From: Thermodesulfobacteriota bacterium
Lineage (GTDB): Bacteria; Desulfobacterota; Syntrophorhabdia; Syntrophorhabdales; JANXAF01
NCBI GenBank assembly: GCA_025062045.1
Contig: JANXAF010000007.1
Location: 1 to 64,000, forward strand
Length of the DNA: 64,000 nucleotides
Direction of reading: 5' to 3'
In this document: in pieces, positions 1-10,147 of the stretch
How positions within the stretch are numbered: position 1 is the stretch's first letter
Layout: each line of letters opens with the position of its first letter
Made by a program: the position numbers and the translations under genes
The notes under the pieces: generated by a model
What the model saw: the letters and a program-made list of their open reading frames with translations, nothing else
What the model was told of the DNA's origin: nothing
Databases searched by the model: none

Positions 1-70
1 GCGCCCTCAGCCAGAATCTCATTACGCCGCGAAAAGAGGGAGCGCGGATTTCGGGGAGAGACCTTGGACT

Positions 71-96
71 TGAGCCGGACAAAAATGCCGGACTCA
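71..96. repeat. Imperfect inverted repeat downstream of cas6
   Basis: TGAG-CCGG, a nine-base loop (79-87), then CCGG-A-CTCA form a stem of eight pairs with one bulged base, about 35 bases past the cas6 stop. No T-run follows on either strand, so it is not a classical terminator. It could be a dispersed intergenic element; a looser relative (CCGGATCAAAAATGCC) occurs near 10123. The flanking bases 1-131 are more GC-rich than the rest and hold no recognisable gene or CRISPR repeat. Confidence 0.4.
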
Positions 97-131
97 CAGT
101 TTCTAAAGTAACGCAAACTTTTTTAAGATTC

Positions 132-929
132 CTAGATAGCATTGGCCCAGCCGTTGGTGCTTTTTTCGCTTTTACGCATATCTTTATGCCAAACCTCTAT
201 ACACCCAAATCCCTGGGAGTTTTTTGCTCCAAGACCTGTCTCGAATGCCAAAATGAAGAGCTTTTCCGGAAGATTCAATTCGAATATGCCGTCCCATCCC
301 TTTATAATTGTCCCTTTGTAGCGAAGGATCCTTTGGTTTTTTGAGCTCACTTTATAAGGTCTTATGGAGCCTCCTTTTATGTCCTCACCGTAAAATGTCC
401 TAGACTTCTTTCGCAGATTTTCTAGTAAAGATTCTTCGAACTCCCTTTCGAATGGGCTCAAGTAATACGTGCTCTTTCTTCCCTCAAAATCATTGGGAGT
501 TCTGTAAACCGTTATGGGAGATAAGGTTCTCACAAGGATTCTTTCCTCGTAGTCGGGTAAACCTTCGACTTCTACGGATAGTATACAAAACCTTTTTCTG
601 CCAAGTTCGAAGCTTTCACTTTTTAAAAGGTTTATCGCAAAAGACTCCACAAAGTCCCGCGAAGGTGAACATACAACGAGATTTATGTTGCCGTACAAAG
701 TGATCCACTGGTTTTCTACAAATGCTCGCCTATCTGGTATTAACCTGGAAAAAGTAAAAAGCTTGAATGCCCTTTTTGTTACTGGATCAGTAAAACCTTC
801 GTCATGGATCTTTTTTGAAAGCCATTCATCGAGATTTTTGTAAATAAAGCTTTGGACGAGCTCATTATAGTTGCACGGAAGGATAACAGGTTTTCCTTGA
901 GGATCGGCAAACCTGACCTTTAACCGCAC
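132..929 (-). CDS. cas6: CRISPR-associated endoribonuclease Cas6
   Basis: Cas6 cuts CRISPR precursor RNA within the repeat to give mature guides for type I or III systems. The 265-residue protein begins MRLKVRF, has a His-containing segment near residue 42 (HDEGF) followed by FKLFTFSRL, and ends with the family's glycine-rich loop GLGAKNSQGFGCIE at residues 232-245. The start is GTG with no Shine-Dalgarno; a promoter-like element ends eight bases before it. No other cas gene or array is visible, but the window edge lies 131 bases past its stop, so the rest of the locus may lie outside. An isolated Cas6 remains possible. Confidence 0.85.
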   Translation of the reverse strand: MRLKVRFADPQGKPVILPCNYNELVQSFIYKNLDEWLSKKIHDEGFTDPVTKRAFKLFTFSRLIPDRRAFVENQWITLYGNINLVVCSPSRDFVESFAINLLKSESFELGRKRFCILSVEVEGLPDYEERILVRTLSPITVYRTPNDFEGRKSTYYLSPFEREFEESLLENLRKKSRTFYGEDIKGGSIRPYKVSSKNQRILRYKGTIIKGWDGIFELNLPEKLFILAFETGLGAKNSQGFGCIEVWHKDMRKSEKSTNGWANAI

Positions 930-937
930 TCTCGAAC

Positions 938-966
938 TGTATATCAGTCGGAATGGGAAAATGCAA
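938..966 (-). promoter_or_regulatory. Candidate sigma-70 promoter for cas6
   Basis: Minus strand: TTGCAT (966-961), 17-base spacer, TATACA (943-938). Transcription would start around 931-929, at or just before the GTG start of cas6. Both hexamers match the consensus at four of six positions. Confidence 0.4.
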
Positions 967-987
967 GAGGTTTTTTATGGCTTATTA

Positions 988-1016
988 TTGACGGCGATAG
1001 TCTTTGATGCTATTAT
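988..1016 (+). promoter_or_regulatory. Candidate sigma-70 promoter for tRNA-Gln
   Basis: TTGACG (988-993), 17-base spacer, TATTAT (1011-1016). Each hexamer differs from consensus at one position. The start would fall near 1023, five bases before the mature tRNA end. Confidence 0.6.
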
Positions 1017-1027
1017 TTTTTTTGAAC

Positions 1028-1101
1028 TGGGGGATCGTTCAACGGTAGGACAACGGGCTCTGAACCCGTGAATCAAGGTTCGAATCCTTGTCCCCCAGCC
1101 A
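1028..1101 (+). tRNA. tRNA-Gln (anticodon CTG)
   Basis: A complete cloverleaf can be drawn. The acceptor stem pairs TGGGGGA (1028-1034) with TCCCCCA (1091-1097), the anticodon stem is ACGGG/CCCGT with loop CTCTGAA giving anticodon CTG, and the T arm contains GGTTCGAATCC. The discriminator is G and the 3' CCA (1099-1101) is encoded. It reads CAG codons. It converges on glnS, the gene for its presumed aminoacylating enzyme, whose stop codon lies only two bases away on the other strand. Confidence 0.95.
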
Positions 1102-1103
1102 TT

Positions 1104-2759
1104 TTATTTTATTTTCTTCGAGTAAGGATCCTTAAGGGGTACAACCAGGTTTAAAACTGGTCGTTCTTTTTTCGAATCTTTGCTGTCAATACAGAAATAC
1201 CCTACCCTTTCGAACTGAAAGACGCTTCCAGGCTCGCTTTGAGCAAGTTTTTTTTCAACGTAGGAAGGGAAGATAATCTCTAAAGACTTGGGATTGATGT
1301 ACTTTAGAAAATCGTCTCCATAGGATGCTGGATCGGGTACTGTGAATAACCTGTCATAGAGTCTTACCTCAGCGGCAATAGCATCAGATTTCGCAACCCA
1401 GTGGATAACTCCTTCTTTACCTTTTTTTTCAACGTTTTTTGATTCGGGATCGTAAGTGCATATAAGCGTTTTTATCCTGCCGGTTTCATCTTTTATCACA
1501 TCCTTGCACCTGATCCTATAAGCATACCTTAGGCGCACTTCACCCCCCGGTGTCAGGCGTTTATAGCCTGGAGGGGGGGTTTCGGAGAAGTCTTCTTCAT
1601 CAATGTATATTTCCCGAGCAAAGATAATCTTTCTTGAACCCATCTCTGGTCTTTTTGGATGATTTGGACACTCAAGTATTTCGAACTTCCCTTGAGGATA
1701 ATTCTCAATTAAGACTTCTATTGGCCTTATAACACCCATGATTCTAGGTGCCTTCCAGTCGAGGTCTTCTCTAACACAGTGTTCAAGTAAAGAGATGTCA
1801 ACTAGGTTTTCGTTTCTTGCAACCCCTATCCTTTTTATGAAATCCTTTATGGCGTCCGGAGTGTAACCGCGCCTGCGAAGTCCTGCAAGAGTCGGCATTC
1901 TTGGATCGTCCCAGCCATCGACTATTTTTTCATCGACTAGTTTGGACAAAAGCCTCTTGCTTAAGACTGTGTGGCTTAAGTTTAGTCTTGCAAATTCGAT
2001 CTGCTTTGGCTTTTCCGGACTAGTGACGAGTTCTTCAACAAACCACTCATAAAGGGGTCTATTGTTTTCGAACTCAAGCGTGCAGATCGAATGGGTAACA
2101 CCTTCTATAGCATCTGACAGAGGGTGGGCGAAGTCGTACATGGGGTATATGTTCCATTTGTTTCCAGTTCTGTAATGAGGCACCTTTTTTATACGGTAAA
2201 TAACCGGATCCCGCATAACCATATTGGGAGACTGCATGTCTATCTTTGCTCTTAGCACACAGGTTCCTTCTTCGAATTCTCCGTTTTTCATCCTTTCAAA
2301 AAGCTCTAAATTTTCCTCAACCGACCTTTCTCTATACGGGCTTTTTTTTCCTGGTTGCGTGAAGTTTCCTCTGGAAGCTTTCAACTCTTCAGGGGTTAGA
2401 TGGCAAACGTAGGCTTTCCCTTTTTTTATGAGCTCTCTGGCGTACTCGTAGAGCTTTTCAAAATAATCCGAGGCGTAAAAGACCTTTTCTCCAAAATCGA
2501 ACCCCAGCCACTTCACATCCTCAATTATCGCCTTTACATACTCCTCCTTTTCCCCTTCGGGGTCGGTATCGTCCATCCTCAAATTGCATTTTCCCCCGAA
2601 TTCCTCCGCGATTCCAAAATTTAGACATATCGATTTTGCATGTCCTATGTGCAGATATCCATTCGGTTCGGGAGGGAACCTCGTAATTACCTTTGAATAC
2701 TTTTTTTCTTTTAGGTCTTTTTCAATGATCTCCCTTATGAAATCCCTAAGTCCTTCCAT
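1104..2759 (-). CDS. glnS: Glutaminyl-tRNA synthetase
   Basis: Class I synthetase that charges tRNA-Gln with glutamine in the cytoplasm. The 551-residue length fits the family. The ATP-binding HIGH motif is at residues 37-40 after RFPPEPNGYL, and the KMSKS-equivalent appears as VLSKR in the middle of the protein. The C-terminal half is the beta-barrel anticodon-binding region. The ATG overlaps the end of the upstream DUF523 gene by 14 bases, so the two are probably co-transcribed. Its 3' end nearly abuts the convergent tRNA-Gln gene. Direct charging by GlnRS may mean that amidation of Glu-tRNA-Gln is not needed here, but gatCAB cannot be judged from this window. Confidence 0.95.
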   Translation of the reverse strand: MEGLRDFIREIIEKDLKEKKYSKVITRFPPEPNGYLHIGHAKSICLNFGIAEEFGGKCNLRMDDTDPEGEKEEYVKAIIEDVKWLGFDFGEKVFYASDYFEKLYEYARELIKKGKAYVCHLTPEELKASRGNFTQPGKKSPYRERSVEENLELFERMKNGEFEEGTCVLRAKIDMQSPNMVMRDPVIYRIKKVPHYRTGNKWNIYPMYDFAHPLSDAIEGVTHSICTLEFENNRPLYEWFVEELVTSPEKPKQIEFARLNLSHTVLSKRLLSKLVDEKIVDGWDDPRMPTLAGLRRRGYTPDAIKDFIKRIGVARNENLVDISLLEHCVREDLDWKAPRIMGVIRPIEVLIENYPQGKFEILECPNHPKRPEMGSRKIIFAREIYIDEEDFSETPPPGYKRLTPGGEVRLRYAYRIRCKDVIKDETGRIKTLICTYDPESKNVEKKGKEGVIHWVAKSDAIAAEVRLYDRLFTVPDPASYGDDFLKYINPKSLEIIFPSYVEKKLAQSEPGSVFQFERVGYFCIDSKDSKKERPVLNLVVPLKDPYSKKIK

Positions 2760-3534
2760 GATTTCGGACGTTATTTTTTAACATTTCGCCCCTGCCACTG
2801 CAACAGTTGAACTGGTAGATCTCTTCGAATAAAGAGTAAAGGCGATACACAGCGTTTCTAGAAAGCCTCGTAAAAAGAGTTTTCTTTAGGTCACCTTCAT
2901 TTTTTCTCGGATTTATAGCCGTTCCATCCGAGAAATTTTGGGATAATAACAGATGAGAATTGATCTTTAGGATTTCTAAAATCGAATCGTCAAATTGGCT
3001 CTTAAAGTCTTCCTTCGTCTTTTTCCTTATCCATGATGAAAGAAATACGCGAACGATAAAGTTTTTTTTCTTATCCTCCAATTTAAGATCCACCTCCTCC
3101 ACAATGGGAACGTTCCTGAAATGTCTTTGTATGCTTTTTGCAAAGATACCCCTACCCTTTCGTGAAACTTCCAATCCGTTAGCATCGTATATTTTGGCAC
3201 TCTTCCATCCGCAGCTTGGGGATTTGGATTTAAGTACGAATCCGTCGACAAAATGGAGTTTTGAAAGGAAGGACTCGCACACATTTTTTAGCAGCTCTGT
3301 CCGATCAATTCCTGTTTTTTCTTCTTGGACTATGAGTCTTCTTCGCTTCTTTTTAACGAGTATCAAAGGATTTCTTGGAACTCCAAGATTGGCCTCGATT
3401 TCTGGGCAAAAAGGGACTATTTCTGTGATCTCGGATAAGATTACGATACTTGCGTCAGATATTGTTTCGCCATTGTAGCGTACTTTTTCTCCAGTGAGAC
3501 ATTTGCTTACGACGATTATGGGTTTTGAATCCAT
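2746..3534 (-). CDS. DUF523 protein with C-terminal DUF1722-like segment
   Basis: The N-terminal 150 residues show the DUF523 pattern: [27 protein letters not shown], and KSKSPSCGW with conserved cysteines. The remainder resembles the DUF1722 domain often fused to it. The biochemical function of this family is not settled. I place the start at ATG 3534 (MDSKP); an in-frame start at 3576 would add 14 residues and run into the glyQ promoter region. The gene is divergent from glyQ and overlaps glnS. Confidence 0.75.
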   Translation of the reverse strand: MDSKPIIVVSKCLTGEKVRYNGETISDASIVILSEITEIVPFCPEIEANLGVPRNPLILVKKKRRRLIVQEEKTGIDRTELLKNVCESFLSKLHFVDGFVLKSKSPSCGWKSAKIYDANGLEVSRKGRGIFAKSIQRHFRNVPIVEEVDLKLEDKKKNFIVRVFLSSWIRKKTKEDFKSQFDDSILEILKINSHLLLSQNFSDGTAINPRKNEGDLKKTLFTRLSRNAVYRLYSLFEEIYQFNCCSGRGEMLKNNVRNHGRT

Positions 3535-3580
3535 CGATAAATTCTTACCTTTCTTACTCTTTCCTGTCCAGCGCAAGTTC

Positions 3581-3610
3581 TTGGCAATGGATTTCCTTTT
3601 GTGTTATAGA
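3581..3610 (+). promoter_or_regulatory. Candidate sigma-70 promoter for glyQ
   Basis: TTGGCA (3581-3586), 18-base spacer, TATAGA (3605-3610). Only seven bases separate the -10 from the glyQ ATG at 3618, which would make the message essentially leaderless. No Shine-Dalgarno precedes the ATG. Confidence 0.5.
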
Positions 3611-3617
3611 AAATTCG

Positions 3618-4496
3618 ATGTACCTCCAGGACCTCATTATAGAGTTACAGAGATTCTGGGCTGAGAAGGGTTGCATAATTCAGCAACCTTACGACATGGA
3701 GGTTGGAGCTGGCACCTTCCATCCTGCCACCTTCCTTAAGGCTTTAGGACCGGAACCATGGTTTACAGCCTATGTTCAGCCCTCACGGAGACCGACTGAC
3801 GGACGCTACGGGGAAAATCCCAATAGACTCCAGCACTACTATCAGTTTCAAGTTCTCATGAAACCGCATCCAAAAAATATTCAGGAAATCTACCTTGAAA
3901 GCTTACAGAGAATAGGGATCGATCCAAAAATCCACGATATAAGGTTCATAGAGGACGATTGGGAATCTCCAACACTCGGTGCATGGGGTCTGGGATGGGA
4001 GGTTTGGGTGGACGGGATGGAGATTACCCAGTTCACATATTTCCAGCAGTGCGGTGGGATAGATCTTAATCCCATACCTTGTGAAATAACGTACGGACTT
4101 GAAAGAATAGCTATGTATTTGCAGGATGTGGATAGCGTCTTCGATATAAAATGGAACGAGGATATACTTTACGGGGATATCTTTTTGGAAACGGAAAGAG
4201 AATACTCCACGTTTAATTTTGAAGAGGCGGATGTTTCTGTGCTCAAAGAGCTCTTTGAGACCTACGAAAGGGAAAGTGTAAGGATGTTAAAGGAAAAAGA
4301 GCTTGTTTATCCAGGATATGACTTTTGCCTCAAATGTTCACACATCTTTAATCTCTTAGACGCAAGGGGGGCAATAAGTGTTCAAGAAAGGGCAAATTAC
4401 ATCGCGAGGGTAAGGAATCTAGCCAAGATGACTGCAGAACTCTATCTCAAAAAGAGAGAAGATATGAATTACCCCTTGCTCAATCGAAAAAGATGA
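3618..4496 (+). CDS. glyQ: Glycyl-tRNA synthetase alpha subunit
   Basis: Catalytic subunit of the bacterial alpha2beta2 glycyl-tRNA synthetase. From ATG 3618 the protein has 292 residues and starts [10 protein letters not shown], as usual for Gly[19 protein letters not shown] lies at residues 22-39, and the class II motif 2 region [20 protein letters not shown] at about 58-77. An open frame extends 31 residues upstream but has no homology-like content and overlaps the promoter. The stop overlaps the glyS start as ATGA, indicating translational coupling. Confidence 0.96.
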   Translation: MYLQDLIIELQRFWAEKGCIIQQPYDMEVGAGTFHPATFLKALGPEPWFTAYVQPSRRPTDGRYGENPNRLQHYYQFQVLMKPHPKNIQEIYLESLQRIGIDPKIHDIRFIEDDWESPTLGAWGLGWEVWVDGMEITQFTYFQQCGGIDLNPIPCEITYGLERIAMYLQDVDSVFDIKWNEDILYGDIFLETEREYSTFNFEEADVSVLKELFETYERESVRMLKEKELVYPGYDFCLKCSHIFNLLDARGAISVQERANYIARVRNLAKMTAELYLKKREDMNYPLLNRKR

Positions 4497-6565
4497 AGAC
4501 TCTTCTTTTCGAGATAGGAACAGAGGAACTTCCTGCCCGCTTTATAGAAGGAGCCAAAGAAGGTTTTAAAAAGGCCCTCGAAGAAGCTTTCTACGCAAAG
4601 CGTATAAAGTTTGGGGAAATTAATGTATTCGCCACGCCAAGAAGGCTTGCTGCGCTCGTTTTCGGTGTATCCCCAAAGCAGGAAGAAATTGTGATTTTAA
4701 AGTACGGACCTCCTGTGACTGTGGCCTACGACGAGAAGGGAACCCCACTTAAGCCAGCCCTTGGTTTTGCTAAATCACAAGGAGTCGCTATCGATGATTT
4801 AAAGAAGGTTGAAAAAGACGGGGTTTTAGTTTTGGCATGCGAGAAAAAGGAGGGCGGGAAGGACACTGAGGATATCCTTCCAGAAATAGTCGGGGATGTT
4901 ATATCGAAGATCCCCTTTCCAAAAAAAATGAGATGGGGGTTTGAGACCTTTGAGTTTGCAAGACCGATACAGTGGCTTTGTGTGATCCTCGACGGGAAAG
5001 TGATAGATGTTAAAATCGCAGATGTAAAAAGTGGAAATCTAACTTACGGGCATAGGTTCTTAACTAAAGGACCAATCGTAATAAATAACCCTTTAGACTA
5101 TGTACCAAAACTCAAAGAGGCCTACGTCATTGTCGACGAAAATGAGAGAATGAGACTCATAATGGAAGGCATAGAAAAAATCGAAAAAGAGACCGGATCG
5201 AAAGCCGTATTCAGTGAGGAACTTTTAAAGGAGATACTCTACATTACCGAGTTTCCATATGCAATGAAGGGTAGCTTCGACCCGATCTACCTTACTCTGC
5301 CGTACTACGTCGTTATAAACGTTATGCAATCACACCAAAGATACATACCCCTTGTAGGCGAAAATGGGGTTCTAAAGCCCTATTTCATATTTTTTGCGAA
5401 CACTCTTTCTCCTTTTTCCGACGTTATCGTAAAAGGAAATGAAAAAGTCCTAAAAGCAAGGCTCGACGACGCCAAATTTTACTTTGAAGAAGACAAACGG
5501 ATGGATTTTTTTTCGCTTTACGAAAGGCTCGATAGCGTTGTGTTTCATGAAAAATTGGGAACGATGAAGGAAAAGGCCGAAAGGGTTGAGAAAATAGCCG
5601 GCCATCTCGCAGATCTACTGAACTTTAAAGACATTTCAAAACTTAAAAGAGCATCTAAACTACTTAAAGTTGATCTTCTAACCCATATGGTTGCAGAATT
5701 TCCAGAACTTCAAGGAAAGATGGGTAGGATCTATGCCCAACTTAGAGGCGAAGACGAAGAGGTGTCTTATGCAATTGAGGAGCACTACCTCCCGCTTTCA
5801 TCGGAGGGAGAACTGCCAAAGACAAGGCTTGGCATCATAATGAGTATTGCAGACAAAATCGATACCCTCGTTTCATTCTTCTCAGTCGGAATAACACCCA
5901 CAGGTAATTTAGATCCCTATGGACTTCGAAGGTGCGCTATAGGTCTTGTAAGAACGATAGTGGGGAAGGAGCTTCACATCTCTTTAGGTGATCTCATTTC
6001 ATTCTCCTATCTTTCAGCATCCCACATAGAAAAAAGGCTGCCTTTAGATGTAATAAAGACGGAGCTATTAAACTTCATAGCCACAAGGTTCAAGTTTTTG
6101 ATGATAGACGAGGGATACGAGTACGATCTTGTAGAAAGTGTTCTGTCCTTTGCACATTTAGACCTTTTCGATGCGTATCTTAGGCTTTGTAGTCTAAAAG
6201 AGGTAAGATCGGTACCAGAGTTCGAAAAACTGATCGTTGGGTTCAAAAGGGTTTTCAACATTACGAAAAAGGTTGAGGATTCATATGAGGTTAAAAGGGA
6301 GCTTTTCGAAAAAGAAGAAGAAGAGACCTTACTTTCAGTTTATGAAGTGAGAAAGGAGCCTTACTACTCGTACATCAAGGAAAGAAAGTACAAAGAAGCC
6401 GTTCGTTTGCTTATGGATTTTAAGGAACCGATAGATAGATTTTTCGATCGGGTATTTGTGATGGTCGATGATGAAAGAATCCGGAAAAATAGGCTCGGGC
6501 TTCTAAAGAGGATAAAGGACATGTTTACGGATTTTTGCGATTTTGAAAGAATAAAATCAGATTGA
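4493..6565 (+). CDS. glyS: Glycyl-tRNA synthetase beta subunit
   Basis: Beta subunit of the heterotetrameric glycyl-tRNA synthetase, 690 residues as usual. It begins [18 protein letters not shown], the family's typical N-terminus, and contains QSHQRYIPL and the [10 protein letters not shown] segment. The C-terminal part is the anticodon-binding domain. It overlaps glyQ by four bases and is followed 12 bases later by ppdK with a strong Shine-Dalgarno, so the three genes are likely one transcript. Confidence 0.96.
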   Translation: MKTLLFEIGTEELPARFIEGAKEGFKKALEEAFYAKRIKFGEINVFATPRRLAALVFGVSPKQEEIVILKYGPPVTVAYDEKGTPLKPALGFAKSQGVAIDDLKKVEKDGVLVLACEKKEGGKDTEDILPEIVGDVISKIPFPKKMRWGFETFEFARPIQWLCVILDGKVIDVKIADVKSGNLTYGHRFLTKGPIVINNPLDYVPKLKEAYVIVDENERMRLIMEGIEKIEKETGSKAVFSEELLKEILYITEFPYAMKGSFDPIYLTLPYYVVINVMQSHQRYIPLVGENGVLKPYFIFFANTLSPFSDVIVKGNEKVLKARLDDAKFYFEEDKRMDFFSLYERLDSVVFHEKLGTMKEKAERVEKIAGHLADLLNFKDISKLKRASKLLKVDLLTHMVAEFPELQGKMGRIYAQLRGEDEEVSYAIEEHYLPLSSEGELPKTRLGIIMSIADKIDTLVSFFSVGITPTGNLDPYGLRRCAIGLVRTIVGKELHISLGDLISFSYLSASHIEKRLPLDVIKTELLNFIATRFKFLMIDEGYEYDLVESVLSFAHLDLFDAYLRLCSLKEVRSVPEFEKLIVGFKRVFNITKKVEDSYEVKRELFEKEEEETLLSVYEVRKEPYYSYIKERKYKEAVRLLMDFKEPIDRFFDRVFVMVDDERIRKNRLGLLKRIKDMFTDFCDFERIKSD

Positions 6566-6577
6566 AGGAGGAGCTAG

Positions 6578-9343
6578 ATGGAAAAGAAGTACGTCTACTT
6601 TTTCGGAGGAGGCAAGGCTGAAGGGGGGGAAGAAAAGAGGGATCTTTTAGGCGGAAAAGGGGCTTCCCTTGCGGAGATGGTTAATCTTGGCATACCCGTC
6701 CCTCCGGGTTTCACCATAACGACAGAGGTTTGCACTTACTACTACCAGAATAACATGAAACTCCCCGAAGGGCTCGAGGAGGAGGTAAGGGAAAATATAA
6801 AAAAAGTAGAAGAACTGATGGGTGCAAAATTCGGAGATCCTGAAAGACCCCTTCTTTTCTCTGTTAGGTCCGGCGCTCGGGTAAGCATGCCTGGTATGAT
6901 GGACACGGTACTGAACCTCGGGCTTAATGACAAGACCGTTGAAGGTTTGGCAAGGCTTACTGGCAATGAATGGTTTGCCTGGGACTGCTACAGAAGGTTC
7001 GTCCAGATGTACGGAGATGTGGTTTTAGGGCTTAAACCGAAAAGTAAAGATGAGCATGATCCTTTTGAAGAGGTAATAGAGAAAAAAAAGAAGGAAAGGG
7101 GGATAAGATACGACATCGAGTTTACAGTAGACGATCTAAAAGAACTCGTCAGAGAATTCAAAACCTTAATAAAGGATAGAACTGGCAAAGACTTTCCTTC
7201 GGATCCGTACGAGCAGCTATGGGAAGCGATTGGGGCAGTTTTTAGATCGTGGAATAATCCCAGAGCGAAAGCGTATAGAGAACTCAATAATATTCCAGAA
7301 GATTGGGGAACGGCCGTAAACGTCCAGTGTATGGTTTTTGGGAACATGGGCTTGGATTCGGCAACAGGTGTTGCCTTCACAAGGGATCCGGCAACGGGTG
7401 AGAATCTCCTTTATGGAGAGTACCTCCTGAATGCCCAGGGTGAAGATGTGGTTGCCGGAATAAGGACACCCCTCCCCCTAACCAGAGCCCAGAAATCTGA
7501 CCCTAATCAGAAATCCCTAGAAGAGGAGATGCCAGAGATATATAAGGAGCTTGTGTCAATCCGGAACACTTTGGAGCGCCATTATAAGGACATGCAGGAT
7601 ATTGAATTTACGATTCAGAAAGGGAAGTTGTGGATGCTTCAGACAAGATCCGGAAAGAGAACTGCCTTCGCAGCGCTAAAGATCGCAGTTGACATGGTGA
7701 GGGAGGGATTGATCACAAAAGAAGAGGCGATTATGAGAGTTGAGCCCGACCAGTTAAACCAGATTCTCAGGCCCATATTCGATCCCAAAGAGAAAGAAAA
7801 AGCCTTAAAATCAGGTAAGCTTCTCGCCAAAGGGCTTAATGCTGGACCTGGAGCTGCCACAGGCCAGGTTGTATTCAATGCTGAAGATGCGGAGGAATGG
7901 GCAAGGCAGGGAAAAAAGGTGATCCTTGTACGGATTGAAACTTCTCCAGAGGATATACGAGGGATGAACGCAGCTCAGGGAATATTAACTTCGAGAGGCG
8001 GAATGACAAGCCACGCAGCACTCGTTGCAAGACAGATGGGTAAAGTTTGCGTGGTAGGATGCGAAGATCTGGAGATAAGTTATAAAGAGAGAACTATTAA
8101 GGTAAACGGAAGGGTAATTCGGGAAGGCGATATGATATCCTTGGATGGAACTACAGGTGAAGTATTCGAAGGAGAGATAAAGACGACCCCATCTGAGGTT
8201 CTTCAGGTTCTTGTGGAAAAGAAACTGAAGGCCGAGGAGTCAAAGATCTATCAAGACTTTGCCACATTTATGGGTTGGGTCGACGAAATAAAGAGTCTTG
8301 GCGTTTACGCCAACGCCGATTTACCGGAGCAGGCGGAGATCGCGTGTGCCTTTGGTGCGGAAGGTATAGGGCTTTGCAGGACGGAGCACATGTTTTTTGA
8401 AGGCGAAAGGATAGATGCGGTAAGGGAGATGATAATCGCAGAAAATAAGGCGGAAAGGGAAAGAGCGCTAAGCAAACTACTTCCGATGCAGAAAAACGAT
8501 TTTATCGGTATCTTCGAAGTAATGAAGGAGAAGCCAGTAACTATAAGGACTCTCGACCCACCTCTACACGAATTCCTTCCAAAGGAAGAGAAAGAGATAA
8601 GGGCTCTAGCTAGTAAGCTTAATGTAAGCTACGAAACTCTTATTGCTAAAATTGAAGGGCTAAAAGAGGCGAATCCCATGTTGGGCCACCGCGGTTGTCG
8701 TTTAGGTATTATGTATCCGGAAATAACTGAGATGCAGGCGAGGGCAATTTTTGAGGCGGCGTGTGAGGTAAAGAAAAGGGGTATAAATGTGAAACCGGAG
8801 ATAATGATTCCACTTGTGGGACACGTAAACGAAATAGCTCTCCAAAAAAAGATAATAAATGATGTTGCGGAAGAGACGTTTAGAAAGTATGGATCCCGAG
8901 TGGACTATAAGGTGGGGACCATGATAGAGGTTCCGAGGGCTGCTCTTGTGGCGGATGAAATAGCAAAAGAGGCGGAGTTCTTCTCCTTTGGAACGAACGA
9001 TCTCACACAGACGACTCTCGGGATGAGTAGGGACGATTCTGGAAAATTTTTAGTCTACTATCTTGAGAAGGGCATATACCCATACGATCCCTTCCAGCGG
9101 ATAGATGAAGAAGGGGTTGGAAAGCTTATGAAGATAGCAGTCGATCTTGGAAGGAAAACCCGTTCTGATCTAAAGATAGGTATATGCGGAGAACATGGAG
9201 GGGAACCTAATTCTGTCGAATTTTGCCATAGAATCGGGTTAGATTACGTGAGCTGTTCCCCTTTTAGAGTAACTATCGCCAAACTTGCCGCGGCTAGAGC
9301 AAAGATAAAGGAGAAGTTAAAAGATCTCACGTATGAAGGATAG
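6578..9343 (+). CDS. ppdK: Pyruvate, phosphate dikinase
   Basis: Interconverts pyruvate, ATP and phosphate with phosphoenolpyruvate, AMP and pyrophosphate, linking acetyl-CoA/pyruvate pools to gluconeogenesis. At 921 residues it is slightly longer than the usual 870-900. The N-terminal ATP-grasp part starts with [12 protein letters not shown]. The phosphohistidine swivel domain has GGMTSHAAL with His479 and the regulatory Thr477. The C-terminal PEP/pyruvate barrel ends with the catalytic cysteine motif [10 protein letters not shown]. The ATG follows GAAGGAGGAGCTAG, an excellent ribosome binding site. queH overlaps its 3' end by 11 bases. Confidence 0.97.
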   Translation: MEKKYVYFFGGGKAEGGEEKRDLLGGKGASLAEMVNLGIPVPPGFTITTEVCTYYYQNNMKLPEGLEEEVRENIKKVEELMGAKFGDPERPLLFSVRSGARVSMPGMMDTVLNLGLNDKTVEGLARLTGNEWFAWDCYRRFVQMYGDVVLGLKPKSKDEHDPFEEVIEKKKKERGIRYDIEFTVDDLKELVREFKTLIKDRTGKDFPSDPYEQLWEAIGAVFRSWNNPRAKAYRELNNIPEDWGTAVNVQCMVFGNMGLDSATGVAFTRDPATGENLLYGEYLLNAQGEDVVAGIRTPLPLTRAQKSDPNQKSLEEEMPEIYKELVSIRNTLERHYKDMQDIEFTIQKGKLWMLQTRSGKRTAFAALKIAVDMVREGLITKEEAIMRVEPDQLNQILRPIFDPKEKEKALKSGKLLAKGLNAGPGAATGQVVFNAEDAEEWARQGKKVILVRIETSPEDIRGMNAAQGILTSRGGMTSHAALVARQMGKVCVVGCEDLEISYKERTIKVNGRVIREGDMISLDGTTGEVFEGEIKTTPSEVLQVLVEKKLKAEESKIYQDFATFMGWVDEIKSLGVYANADLPEQAEIACAFGAEGIGLCRTEHMFFEGERIDAVREMIIAENKAERERALSKLLPMQKNDFIGIFEVMKEKPVTIRTLDPPLHEFLPKEEKEIRALASKLNVSYETLIAKIEGLKEANPMLGHRGCRLGIMYPEITEMQARAIFEAACEVKKRGINVKPEIMIPLVGHVNEIALQKKIINDVAEETFRKYGSRVDYKVGTMIEVPRAALVADEIAKEAEFFSFGTNDLTQTTLGMSRDDSGKFLVYYLEKGIYPYDPFQRIDEEGVGKLMKIAVDLGRKTRSDLKIGICGEHGGEPNSVEFCHRIGLDYVSCSPFRVTIAKLAAARAKIKEKLKDLTYEG

Positions 9344-9866
9344 TCTTCTTTTACACGTCTGCTGTGCACCGTGTCTAATTTATCCACTCAAGGTCCTAAG
9401 AGAGGAAGGTTACGAGGTTACGGGGTTCTTTTTTAATCCGAACATCCATCCCTTTTCCGAGTTTAAAAAGAGGTTGGAGACTCTCCTTTCATATTCGAAA
9501 GTTGCGCTTTTTCGTCTAATCACAGATCTCTCCTACGATCTAGAAAGCTTTTTAGAAGGCCAGCTTGCAAATAAAGAAAAGAGGTGTCTTTACTGTTACA
9601 AAATTAGAATGGAAAGAACATTTGAGCAGGCCCTAAAGGACGGTTTTAAGAATGTAACAACGACTTTACTTTATAGCAAATATCAGAAACACGAAACCTT
9701 AAAAGAATTATGCCAAGAGTTATCCAAGGCGTACGGTATAAATTTCGTCTACTTCGACTTTAGGACCGGATGGCAGATGGGCTTGTCGGAGTCAAAGGCT
9801 TTAAACATGTACAGACAGAACTATTGCGGATGCATATTCAGCGAAAAAGAAAGGCACGGAATTTGA
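9333..9866 (+). CDS. queH: Epoxyqueuosine reductase QueH
   Basis: QueH (former DUF208) reduces epoxyqueuosine to queuosine in tRNA, replacing QueG in some bacteria. The 177-residue protein carries the expected cysteines: HVCCAPC at residues 8-14, CLYCYKIR in the middle, and [10 protein letters not shown] near the end, which bind an iron-sulfur cluster and a second metal in the family. It starts inside the end of ppdK, suggesting translational coupling although the functions are unrelated. Confidence 0.88.
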   Translation: MKDSLLLHVCCAPCLIYPLKVLREEGYEVTGFFFNPNIHPFSEFKKRLETLLSYSKVALFRLITDLSYDLESFLEGQLANKEKRCLYCYKIRMERTFEQALKDGFKNVTTTLLYSKYQKHETLKELCQELSKAYGINFVYFDFRTGWQMGLSESKALNMYRQNYCGCIFSEKERHGI

Positions 9867-9907
9867 GTTTTGTCTTAGGCTGCATTATATAGATCTTGGA
9901 GGTTGAT

Positions 9908-10120
9908 ATGGGAGGGATAGGTAAGATCCTTATCTTTGCAGGGCTTATGCTCGTACTTTTAGGCATAATCTTCGCCTTGGGAGAAAAAATCCCTTATATT
10001 GGAAAGCTTCCAGGAGATATTCACATAAAAAAGGAACGTTTCTCTTTTTACTTTCCGCTTACAACGAGCCTTCTTATTAGCCTCATCCTTACGATCATCT
10101 TTTCCATATTGAAGAGGTAG
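9908..10120 (+). CDS. DUF2905 small membrane protein
   Basis: A 70-residue protein with two hydrophobic segments (about residues 4-22 and 46-67) separated by IPYIGKLPGDIHIKKERFSFYFPL, the signature of DUF2905. Function is unknown; members are probably inner-membrane proteins. ATG 9908 is preceded by TTGGAGG with a five-base spacing; a TTG four codons upstream is less likely. It is the last gene of the plus-strand series and converges on the acyl-CoA ligase. Confidence 0.7.
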   Translation: MGGIGKILIFAGLMLVLLGIIFALGEKIPYIGKLPGDIHIKKERFSFYFPLTTSLLISLILTIIFSILKR

Positions 10121-10147
10121 ACCGGATCAAAAATGCCAATTCCCGCT

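Noticed and set aside
1-131. Possible CRISPR repeats or a second cas gene beside Cas6
   Set aside because: No repeated 25-40 base unit is seen, and short open frames here show no recognisable protein sequence.
2960-3478. 172-codon open frame opposite the DUF523 gene
   Set aside because: Antisense to a conserved gene with clear family motifs; the composition is Ser/Phe/Leu-rich as expected for such shadows.
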